A stretch of 64,000 nt of DNA, taken from assembly GCF_051020975.1 (NCBI RefSeq), contig NC_135033.1, positions 3,003,501 to 3,067,500 of the forward strand, written 5' to 3'. The translations under genes were made by a program, and so were the position numbers. The notes under the pieces are model-generated. The model did not search any database. It was not told the origin of the DNA and saw nothing but the letters and a program-made list of their open reading frames with translations. Each line of letters starts with the position of its first letter. The stretch's first letter is position 1. This stretch comes from Osmia lignaria lignaria. Its lineage: Eukaryota > Arthropoda > Insecta > Hymenoptera > Megachilidae. Shown piece by piece: positions 1 through 11,500 of this stretch.

Positions 1-1962
1 ACACAACATTGTAACTTATATACATATTTTTTATATATATTTAATAAAAAGGAGGAGTAAATAAATATCCTATTTGTATTCATGCCCTTCAGTGATACAG
101 GTGGACAGAAAACTGTTCTGTAAAAATAAAAGACGTAGAACAAAATTTTTTCATATGATTTTTTTTTATCCCAATAAATCATATCTGTAGAACTCAATTA
201 ACTTGTACTATTAATAATTTTCTACTTCTTTTTACCACAAAAGTACAATAATTTTTCGAAAGAAATGAAATTTCATTAAAAAAAAAATTGTATTCTACAT
301 TTTCAAATTATTTTTACACCCTGTATATTTTATTTCTTACCGCAGCAATTAAAATTAAATAATTTAACGAAAACAGATGATCGAGAAACATAGAATTCAC
401 ATGAATGTTGATAATCGTTTTCTATTAAGTACGATACAATAATTATAATAATTTAGTACTCTTCAACGTTCTTTACACATATACCTAAATTCCATCGCTT
501 AGAAATGTATTCTCAACTTGAAGATCGGAACGATAAAAACTAATCACGTTTATTGCCACGCTACAATGTATAATCGAATGCTACAATAGAGTATTAAAAA
601 CTATGAAAGTAAGAAGCTTACGTGAGTAAAAAAAGAAAGAAGATAATCCGTTCTGCTATTTTACGCTACATTTACAGCGAGAAATTCATTCAGTCGGCTG
701 AAGAGAAGAAGAAATAAAGAGATCGTGCTTATACACGGACAATGATCAACGAAAACACTTAAATAATTAATTATTGAAGATAAAGGTACTTTCGATAATA
801 TCTTCATTGCCGTGCTTAACGATTTTTTTTTACAATAAGTACTTTTCACAGGAGATTCCTATTTTAAAAAAGAGAAGGAATATGTCTTGTAAAAATATAA
901 ATTCTTTCATTTACATTAAGTATCTCAATCGTGTTCGATACATTCGAAAGCGTTTGTTATAAATTAAAACAACTAAATATCACGTTGTCGTCCTTCAAAT
1001 ATGGACACCTTCTTTGTGATACCAGTGAAGTTCTATAATTATATGTACATTATCGCTCAAAAGTATTAAGACATTTGTTACCCATAAGAGAATTCTGGGG
1101 TAAATTTGTTAGTTAATACGTTAACAGCCATGGAGGTCAACAGTGACCAACTCCTAAAATTTGGAAAGAGATGACAAATTTTGAATAGCATTAATGTTAT
1201 CTCGATACTGTAAGATGGACAATTGTAAGCTTAAATTTCAAAATTAGCTGTGCATAGCTATACAAATCAGAATCTCAATCTTAATAATTAGAATTATATT
1301 TAGACCCTTCTTGCATAAAAGTTATATTCGATATTTCTTTCTATTGTCTAATTTTCAATATTCACGGAGTTATGCCAAATTTTGTGAATTATTGTTGACC
1401 GACTAATATGTATGTAATTGTAAGTTAAACATAAATCAAAAAGGGTTTGAGAAGGCTATAATTAAAATCAATTTTACTTATTTTTTTTATACATAAACCT
1501 TTTGGCGACATAACGATCAAGTTGTTTCTGATTACTTATGTAATAATGTGCAATTTCAAAAATTATTTTAAGTATCGTTGATATTAGATATAAAAAAAAT
1601 AGCATTATATACTTCTTTTTAGCAACATCTCGCCCAGTATTGTGAGGAGCCTCGTCCGGCTTGCTGATTTTACCTTTCTTAACATGTGCTTTGTAAGGAA
1701 TTAACAATATAAACAGTATGTCGTTTATTAGTGATAACTGTTCGAATTGATGCTATTATAAGAATCAATATCTTTTAGAAATTGCAACTGATTTTGTATA
1801 ACATTTTGCGTAAAAAATATCAACTTCTCAGGTAAAATATAAAAAAAGTGAACAGTTCGTAAGATATTTTATACGAAAATTTGTAATATCTCACGAATCA
1901 TTGACTTTTTTGATATTCCATCTTAATACTTTTTTACATAAAGTGAATGGAGTAACTATTAT
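1..1962. other. AT-rich intergenic sequence downstream of Sox15
   Basis: This is mostly AT-rich DNA without a supported gene. One patch stands out: on the minus strand about 1750-1474 is open for roughly 90 codons, and the part at about 1690-1610 is clearly less AT-rich than its surroundings (peptide KAHVKKGKISKPDEAPHNTG). It then runs into a hydrophobic stretch. I do not recognise it; it may be a chance frame or a decayed gene fragment. Confidence 0.4.
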
Positions 1963-2215
1963 GTATAGGAGCCAAAATGGGCCTACCCTCCCCCAAATCT
2001 GGACTGGCCCTCCCCAAAAATAAAGATCTTCACCATTCTAAGATTTTAAGATTCTAAAATTCAAAATTTTCAAAATTCTAAATTTCTTACATTTTAGAAT
2101 TTCAAAATTCCAAATGTTTAAAATTTCAGAATTACGAAAATTCCAAAGTTTCAAAATTTTAGAAGGAATATAGCTCACCCTAAAAAAAAATTCAAGTTAC
2201 GCCAGTGCGTAGAAT
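1963..2215. repeat. Family F repeat: GGGCC-flanked element with TTCTAAAATT-type internal array
   Basis: GC-containing ends (GGGCCTACCCTCCCC and GCTCACCCTA) flank a run of degenerate short units of the type AAAATTTCAAAATTCTA. Equivalent copies lie at 18846-19095, 34590-34805, 35100-35375 (inverted) and 52550-52660. The internal array differs in length among copies. Confidence 0.6.
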
Positions 2216-3340
2216 ATTCTGAAAAATCAATTCCCCTAAAGTAGTATATGCTTAAAGTACTTCTTGTGTCGTCATTTGATGCACTTTAAAACCAAAGGTG
2301 ACATTAAAATCTTTGACACCATTCGACACCATTTAATTTTTCCTAATGCTATTTTTTCTATCTTCTATTATTTTAGAAATATAACTTGATCTAATTGCAC
2401 TGATTATCTAAAAGCCCTCTTATGAAACATCAAGTGATAAAGTAGTTACTTTATGTCTCTTAATGATTGAACGATTCTCTGTCAGGTTTCGTATAAATTA
2501 GAGTGGCTTAAGATTTTTGAGCGACAGTGTTGTAAGTAGTCTGCCTAGTGACAGGATTGATTTGCTACGAAAAACAGATGTGTTTCACTTTGCTACAGAA
2601 AACTTGTTTGAACAATCTATTCTCGCGGTGAAAATATGCTGGTACGTTCTAAATATACAGTGCCGTGCTGTACCACGAGTGCATATAGGTGGATAAGAAT
2701 AGCTCAACAATAATGCGGTTGCCTTCAATAACGATTCCATCACTGAACATGATTATGGGTGACGTGAATTAAATAAACATACTGTATGTAACATTTCATC
2801 GGAATATTTCAACTAATCACCGATTTCTATTCTCCAACTTAACTGTATGAAGAGTTTCGAAACGATTCAATTAACTACTGAATTATCGCTAATCGAATTA
2901 AGTGAGGGTTCAACGAGGTGAGGTCAGAAATTTCATCGAGAGATATCGCTTAATTTTTATTGGAAATAATAATAAGTATCGTGCATTGGTAGTTTACTAT
3001 CTCATATTAGTTGTATGAGCGAGATAAACATTAATATTCTACTTTATGTTATAATAATTTCCTTGCAAAAGCAGCGCGTGTGATTTGGAACAGCAATTTG
3101 GTCCAAACAGAGAACAGTTGTACGGAATTCCAAAAGCAATAATTTCGCAAAATTCCAGTGCGCGCTTTTCTGAAATAAGGGAGAAACGAGGGAAGTTAGG
3201 TCACTTATGATCCAGATTCATGAAACGTATGGGATCATATTTCGATTGAAGTTAAATGTAGTACTTATCATTTTTAAACTGAGAAATTTTATATATTGGA
3301 AAAGTAATATTTAGAAAATTTCAAAAATGAAGATAATATA
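2216..3340. other. AT-rich intergenic sequence, nothing recognised
   Basis: No coding exon, RNA gene or clear repeat boundary was seen in this stretch. Confidence 0.4.
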
Positions 3341-3840
3341 ATAAGGTATCGGGCCCAGTGGTTGGATGAATACGACTAATTGAACGGACCCAGTTATTTA
3401 ACGCTTTTCTTGCCTCTGATTGGTGAAGAGCGTTTAATTACTAGGACTATACACTTGCAATCAAATCAGGCTTATCCAAGAAAAATCGCGATGTCCGGGT
3501 TCTCACTCTTTCCTATAGATATTCCTGAGGAAATTAACAATGTAAGGAATGGACCTTCTGTATATATGTATAGGAGCCTGGCTCTATCACGTGGGTGTAA
3601 ACATTTACGTGGGAAAGTTTGAATTAATATTCATTTATTATTTATATTTCTCAGTTATATACTAAAATTTGTGGTATTTAATATTCAAAAGTTATATTAT
3701 TTTGTTTCTAAATTATTTTAATGTATTGTCAAAATTATATTAATTATCATATACATATATCCGCTATATTGCCATTTTCTGTAGGGAAGCTTGCTTTGAT
3801 CATGGGTGTACATGTTTCACCACCGGGTCCGTTATCTTAT
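3341..3840. mobile_element. Family E DNA-transposon-like element, 500 bp
   Basis: The termini are inverted: ATAAGGTATCGGGCCCAGTG on the left against the complement of ...CCGGGTCCGTTATCTTAT on the right. Inside them lies a second inverted pair: ACTTGCAATCAAATCAGGCT on the left, and a right-hand partner reading AGGGAAGCTTGCTTTGATCA. Related, more decayed copies occur near 4380-4770, 22480-22670, 57168-57745 and 60318-60628. There is no transposase. The 80-codon open frame inside is not a gene. Confidence 0.55.
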
Positions 3841-4202
3841 ACATATAAAGTTAACTTTATATAAAGTACAAGGGTTAATTTCTGGTTAATTAATAGAGAA
3901 GAAAAAGAATGGAAAACAGTTTGTGTTTAAAGGGAATAGAATTGAACTTTCTGACCAGCTCTTGTATAGGATCAAGGACCTCAGCACCGGAAGTGTGTAC
4001 AGAGTACAACGTGTTAAGAAAGTAATGGCTCACACAAGTGATTCTTTGTTTGATGTTGGATGAACATTTGCAAAAGGACCTAATCACAAACTTTATAAGT
4101 TTCTCATATTGAAGGCTTAAGATTTTTTTTTAATACCAAAACTGTTAAACCAGTTAAAATGACTGACTTTGGATTTTCTTTTTTACTTAATAAATCACAG
4201 AA

Positions 4203-4977
4203 TTTATTAAGGCGCTTTTGTAGAATATCTATTAAAGTGTATAATAGAGATGCGTCTCTAGGGAAAATTTTAATATTTTTTTAGTTACATTAAATTTTAT
4301 GATAATAATTAAGCTCAATAACTTTAAAAATTAGAATTTTAAGAATTATCATTTTTTCATTTAATTATTCATGATGTGTAAGTCTCGGGTATTACTGTGA
4401 GTAATAGTTGCTCCCTTCCTTACACTGCCATTTTTTCAAGGGAAGTCTACCATGTGGTATTGTACACTTGTGATCAAATTAGGCTCTTCAGGGTAAATGA
4501 CAATTTAGAGAAGAGAGCCCCATATGTTGCATATACATATGTACTATGGTCTGTGGTCTCCTATCATTTGCGTGTCAACGTTCATTCAAAATTATAATTA
4601 ATATTTGTTATTCGTACATTTCAATTATGTATTCAATTTAATAATATTTAATAATTAAAAATAACATTAGTTTGTTTCTAAATGATTTTTAATATTAACA
4701 TTTTGAAAATTTCTGCTTTCCTTATATCGTGATTTTTCCTAAAGAAGCTTGATTTAAACTTGAAAGAACTTGAAAAAGACCTTTAATTTCTAAGTTTTAA
4801 TTATTTTTGCAAGTGCCCATCCAACGTAATGTAGAGAATCACTGTCAGACTGTGACCATCATCTTATCACTCTTTACAAATTGTGTATAAGCACCGGATT
4901 CTTTGAATACACTACCGTACAAGGTTCTTCGTACTACAGCTTACAAATTGCCACGTGTCAAAGTGTCTAAAGAGGCA
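4203..4977 (-). other. Probable Sox15 3' UTR with candidate poly(A) signals
   Basis: Downstream of the stop, the minus strand carries ATTAAA at 4787-4782 and AATAAA at 4208-4203, either of which could end the transcript. The region also contains a degenerate repeat copy (about 4380-4770). No transcript evidence is available, so the true 3' end is uncertain and could lie further down, for example at AATAAA 3639-3634. Confidence 0.4.
4380..4770. repeat. Family E repeat, degenerate copy
   Basis: It contains TACACTTGTGATCAAATTAG on the left, and TATATCGTGATTTTTCCTAA then GAAGCTTGATTTAAACTTG on the right. This is the same inverted-repeat pattern as 3341-3840. It overlaps the presumed Sox15 3' UTR. 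Confidence 0.45.
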
Positions 4978-5071
4978 CTAGCTACTGTAACACGTTTTAC
5001 GCACATCGGCAAGTATTACACTGAAGTCGTCGTCCGGTTTCGGCACGTGTTCCATATTTTGAGATTGCTGT

Positions 5072-5133
<62 letters not shown>

Positions 5134-5540
5134 TTGCTGAGAGGGGTGTTCCTGATACTTTGTCACATCCATAGCCTGATGATACTGGTCCATCGCATGA
5201 CCCATACCCACGTTAGAACACCGAGTGTCTTTGTTTTGATCATCAACGATGCACTGCGAATTCGACATGTCCAGCTGAGTTTGTTGAGGGGCATAGTAAC
5301 GCAAATCACTGGCGTAATTGTGATTGCTATCGAGCAAATTCTGCGACGAGAGGCTGCTATGAGCCACGTTGCTCGAATGAGAATACTTGAAATATTTTTC
5401 TAGCTGCAGCGTCTGTTGCTGATCGTCATCCGCAGTCATGCCAGGGTCCATGTGGCCCAGTATCGAGTGCTGTTGACCCGTACTGGTGCTCTCGGTTTGG
5501 TACTCTTGATGATGGGTCATTTGGTAACGGTGAGATACAC
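4978..5540 (-). CDS. Sox15: Sox15 terminal coding exon G with poly-glutamine tract
   Basis: The acceptor ACATTTCAG precedes GTGTATCTCACC. The exon reads VSHRYQMTHHQEYQ onward from residue 469 and ends with TAG at 4980-4978. Residues 602-623 are 22 consecutive Q. These codons span 5139-5074 and include ten uninterrupted CAG codons, so slippage and length polymorphism are likely. MDQY at 584-587 may be a remnant of the SoxF beta-catenin-binding motif. The last residues, DDDFSVILADVRKTCYSS (637-654), look constrained in contrast to the low-complexity sequence before them. The plus-strand poly-leucine reading frame here is only the complement of this exon. Confidence 0.93.
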
Positions 5541-8500
5541 CTGAAATGTGTTTCAATTGCTAATTGACATTAGTTTCTTCTGCACACGCGTGATGCTGAA
5601 ATGTAAGAATGTTAAGATTTGCTAGATGTGTATGCCAATTCTGTCGTATTTAATGTAAAGAAAAGCACAGTGCACTCTTAGAATCCATCAGTTTATAATT
5701 TTTAAAGAAATTGAAATTGTTAAATAAATTTGCAGTAAAATAGAGAACAAGCGAAACCAGAGGATTTTAAATATCCTTGATCTTTGGAATCGGTCCAAGT
5801 GTAACAGGGTAGAAGAAATAAAAATGAATGAACTATTACCGGAACAACCTTCAGCGGCTCCACGGATACCCATGGATTGTTGTCGATTGGCACACTGAAC
5901 AGGATTGTAGTTGTTTTCAACGGTGGACTGCATCGAATAGTTGGCAGTCTTCGAGGACTGGCTGCTCGTGTAGTGCTGCAACGATTGATCGTGAGGGGAT
6001 GCGACTGGTGGATAAAAAGTGCCCGTCACAGAGCCAACATTCTCAAATCCTGAACGCAATTTATTGCACGACACCATCATACCGTTTGCTATGCCCACCG
6101 CGGCGATGCTCGACGGCTGTCTCTCGAAATTTAAATAGCTCACCTGAAAAAATAAATATTTAAAGCGTACAATGAAATGCATTTTATATGATTCTTAACT
6201 ATAGAAGCAGGATATTGACTTTAATATAGAATTATTGATAATATCAGGACATTTTATAAGTAATTTGCTTCTTACTTTGCTAAAATTATTTCAAAACAAA
6301 TCAATTGCTGTCGTTAATATGTTATCAGGACCGGATTAAGATTTTTAAGGCCTTCCAGAACGCCTTTGCAAAATTAAATAACATTTAAACGCAAAGAAAA
6401 ATAATAATGCTAAAGGACAAATATCGAAAAGATGCATATTTTAATAAATTAATTAATTATGTAAAAAGTATAAAGGAGATTTATTTTTGCAATAGCAATT
6501 GGGTCAAAAATGTGCAAATTTATAATGAATTTTAAATGTTGGAATTTTTTGACTTACAATTAGCAAATGAAAGGCTAGATACTTTCACACATTTATCAAT
6601 TATTGATTAAAAGAATTTGAAATTTGACATACGCACAAACATCTTTAATTACTAAAATATATAATGAAATTATATTTTAATACGTTGATGGCTGTAGGAT
6701 CCAAAACGTGTCGTAAATGTACCTAATATATATAATTAAATAATCAAATCAAAGAAGAAAGACAATAAAAATGATGTAATGATATAAGATAAATTGAAAT
6801 CTTAAATTTAAAAATTAATTGTTTATATCTTTAACCCTCAGATGGCGGACGATGGAGAGAGTCCAAATTTTAATTTAATTTTGTATTTCATATTATTTTA
6901 ATGCTCTAAATTTTACACTGTTTCTCTGAAAATTATTCTTTTAATATATGAAACTCTTTTATTTAAAAATTATACATTTATCTTTAAGTTAATATCCTTG
7001 TATATGTTTTATAAGTCTGTGCCGCGATTGACCCAGACTCTGCTGTTCGAAGGTTAATATAATAATTAGAGTTTTACAGTCAACATGTTAACTTATATTT
7101 TATTCGCGTTTTCATATGGTACTTACCGATTTCTTATAAGTTAAAGTGTCAGTGTAACCACCAGAATTCTGACACGACGATATGCTAGTAGTACCAGCAT
7201 GATCCGTGTGCAGTTGATTATCGGTATTCATAAAAGTGTACCGTTTCGTTTGCTCGTTCATTTCATTGTGCTGCTTCGACGAACCACCCTCCATTAGATC
7301 TCGTTCTGCATCTGGGTTTTGCGTAGACGACAAATGCGTACCGTCACCTAAGCATCAATTAATCAGTTGGTTGAATATTATGCGATATTATCCTAAAGAA
7401 TAATTAAAAATTTGTCATCTCTGTTTCAATTGCTAAAACTTGACAAGTGATTATTTATAGTTACCAATAAATACATACATTCCATACACTTGTTATAAGG
7501 AACTAAAGAAAATAATTCAAACTATACTTAAAAAAAAAGAAGAAAACAATACGATAAACAAAGAACTGTTTCAGGAACTCGTGATTTAATCGTGGAAATT
7601 CAATTCTTGGAGTTCCAAGTCTGTCTGAAGGGGTAATTAATGCGAGTACTAAGTCTCACCATCTGGCTCGGGACTGGCAACTGGAGATATGTCCGGTGTG
7701 TGAATAATAGGCGTATAAGGGCTGCCGTACAAGGAATTGCTCTCCGATTTGTACTCCTGGATACCTTGTTGCTGCTGTTGTTGGTGATACAGGGATGAGA
7801 TCGGGGAATGGCCACCCCATGGGATCTGAGGAATGCCTTGATAACTATCCATCTTGGACCTTAAAGATATCATATGCAAAGTTTCGTTACTTTTATAAAA
7901 AATCTCTTGAATCTTTTAAAAAAAACTTTTAGTGAAGAGGGTACGAATTTGAGATACCCATTTTATTTTTAGACGTAGAGAGTCTGCGAATAGTTATAAA
8001 TAAAAAAAATCAAATACAGAAATTTGGCGAATTTCATGCGGAATGAGCTGTATAAATAAATATTATAGATTTTACAAAACTTCTGTTTCTTTCACTTTTT
8101 CTAATTTATGGCAACAATACGAGATAGTGCTACTTTTGAGACAAATAAAGAACATTAATAATGATAAATTAAACATAACAGAACGCAAATATAATAAGAT
8201 AACCACAATTAAACGAAAGACATTAAATCCACAATTCGCATTTACAATCTTAAGAAAATCTTTTATTGCAAAATATACACATTTTATATGTTCATTAGTT
8301 CATTTTATTATTTAGTAATAAATTTAAGAATGTGGTAGTAATATGAGACTCTTTCATATTGCTACCAATCAAGTATCTCATTTTCCTATCAATTATTATT
8401 ATTTATCATAATGAAAACATAAATACTTCAAATATCCTTTGATATACTAATACTATGATTATTACAATATAACTTATCCATTTTGTTTTTTCAAAACTCA

Positions 8501-11500
8501 CAAAATAAACCAAAGTTTACACTTTAAGAAGCAAAAGTGAAAACGTTTGTTAACTAAAACAATGATACCTATCAAGAATAATTGTTATGGAAGAGTATTT
8601 TACTCGTCGTAATACTTGATATTACGGGCTAAAATCGTTTCTACTCTATCTCATATTCGTACCTTTTTCTCTACACTATTGATCAAAAATTTGGGTACAT
8701 ATTAGGGATGTGCGGGTACCCGATATTACGGGTTCGGGCGGGCTCGGGCGGATTCGGAAGAAATCGGGCGGGCTCGGGCTGGCGTTCGATACATGCGTGG
8801 AGTCGGGTAGCCCGACTGGTCCGGGTTCGGTCGGGTACAGTCGGGCTGATTCGGACGAGCTCCCGCGACCCAACTCTCATGTACTTATTAATACTTGCAA
8901 TAAGCATGTACAAAATCTGTTTTATGTGGAATTTTGGAATAAGATAATTTTTATATGGAAAAATAATACTTGTAATGAATTTATCTGAAATGAATTTCAT
9001 TCCAGGTCACCTGTATGTTCATTTTATATAAAATAGATTTTGAACATGCTTATTGCAAGCATTAACAAATATTATACATGAGAGTTGGGTCGCGAGCCGC
9101 GGCCCGCGGAAGCTCGTCCGAATCAGCCCGACTGTACCCGACCAAACCCGAAATAGTCGGGCCACCCGACTGCACGCATGTTCGGACTTCTTCCGAACCG
9201 ACCCGACTAGTCGGGCCGCACATCCCTAGTACACATGCTTTTGTATTGTTCGTGCACAATTGAACCAATTTAAGAATTTTGTTCCATTAGTTTAGTGCTA
9301 CTCTTGCACTGTCAAACTGTCACAAAATTAGCAAGAATATATAGCTCTTGGAATTGATGTTCAAGGAAGAAGAGAAGCAATTCATTATTCCCATTTGACC
9401 AGCATTTCGTGCTAATTGGTCAACGTTTTCATACTGTCCTAATTAAAGGTCACAAATATTATCTAATGAAGTCAACTTATTAGAAGCGATATGGTATAGG
9501 GAAGCCAAGTAATACAAAATGTGTCTACAGTAAATACATATATGTCGATACACAGACTTATGATACGTGAAAAGGCTTCGAAATTAAACGAAACATTGAA
9601 GAGAAAATGTAATTTTGAAGCAAGCAATGACTGAATAATGAAAGGTAGATTCGTGTTATATTGCCACGTGAGCAATTTAATGTTCACATAGATTTTAAAG
9701 CATATTAGTCTATGAAAAATCTATAAAAATAATACATTTCTATCTACCCCTCCTATCTATGCCCCCTTTAAACGAGAATTTGACAGCTTGACTTTCCTGC
9801 TCCCACAGTCTCGTCGGCGACAATATAACAAGAGCAGACTGTAAATTATATCACTTTTGTTGAAAAAAATATTTGATAGGTATTAAAGCAACTTATATCC
9901 ATTCTAATTGCAAATTTTCGTATATTTTATTAAATGATAATTATTTTTAAGTATCAAAAGAAATCAAAATCAATGATTAAATAATTTTTAGAACAATCTG
10001 AATGCAAAGGTATTAAATTTTGATTGAGTTTTTGATCAGGGCGAGATGTTCTTGAAAAATCGATACGAACTGAGATATCGACTTACATGGAATGATGAAT
10101 CGTGGTACCAGAGGGGTTGGACCTATTGCCAGTGGTATTGGTGGCGGATGGAGGTGAGGAGGGTGCACCTGGGGCCCTTTTCGCGTGTTTCCTACGACGT
10201 GGTCTGTACTTGTAATTCGGATGTTCCTGCATGTGTATAACCCTCAGCCTCTCCGCCTCCTCTACGTACGGCCTTCTATCCTGCGGGGTTAACCCTCGCC
10301 ATTTCTTTCCTGAAATTCACGGATAAATGCCCATTAATTGTTAAACGGTGTTACAATTATTTCGTATTACATTCTTAAAGTACTCAGATATTTGAGTGCT
10401 CACCCAGTATCCGGAATTTGAAGCTGCATGAAAGATAATGAAAAAATTGTATAAGTAAATGTAAACTATTTATAAATAGAGGGTAGTTATACAATGGGAT
10501 AGCTTTTTATCAAATTGTTATTATTGCATCAATTAATATGTAATAGCTACCTGTTGCTTAGGGTTATAATCCTAGAAATAAGATTTATATGTATAATTTG
10601 CTTAGTTTTTATCACTGAATTTTTACAAAGTTTACACCATAACTAACCCACCATCAAGATTCACTGATAAATTTAAAAGATTCTCAATGAGCACCGTCAC
10701 CGCAGACGTATCCATAAATTCTATCCTCCAAATCACCATTCTTCATTCTAATATTATAGAGGAGTCCGAAGATAATTGATACCGAGGTACGTTGATACAT
10801 GATAATTTTGAAAACGATCACAACTGATACATCCAAAAGGAAAACTATCCGAAGATCAGTCATCATTTTCTCAACACTGAATATTTATATCCTTTTTTTG
10901 CAAAACAAACTTTTAATGAAAGTCAATCTTTTTTGACCAAAAGGATGTCTATGAATATGTAGATAATTTAACTTTGACCCTTGAACACCGGAATCAGGGT
11001 CAATCGAGACCCAAACTTACAAAACATATAATGATTTTTAGAGGAGCAATGTCAAATCTAGAAAATATAAATAATAGAAAATAGAAAATTTAATTAAAAT
11101 TGGGGCTCTCTCCGGGGTCTGCCAGTCAAGGGTTAGACGGAATGCCGTAGTAGGATTAAAGATCAATAAAAGTAACCGCGGTTCGTTGCCGATACCCTTT
11201 CGATATGTTGCTTGTTCGAACCACCTAATTGCCCATCGCTTGGCTACATAATCGGCGGAGGAAGCGGAAAAATGGTCGAACGAGCTAGTAAGATACGAAT
11301 TACAGACGGGGCTTGGCCAGTCGAAGACGGCCAGGTTGGAATCTGCCTTAGTTCAATATATACCGGCGTATGGTAGGCTGGAATATCATTAAGCAAGGAT
11401 AAGGGTTAATACGAACGTAAGATGTTCACGACAAGAACGAAAAAGTTGAGCAAGGCGGATGTATATGGTGTGGCCGTGTACATAGATGCATACATATGTA

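Noticed and set aside
4903..5403. Plus-strand frame with a long poly-leucine run
   Set aside because: It is the complement of the Sox15 terminal exon; the leucines come from CTG opposite the CAG codons.
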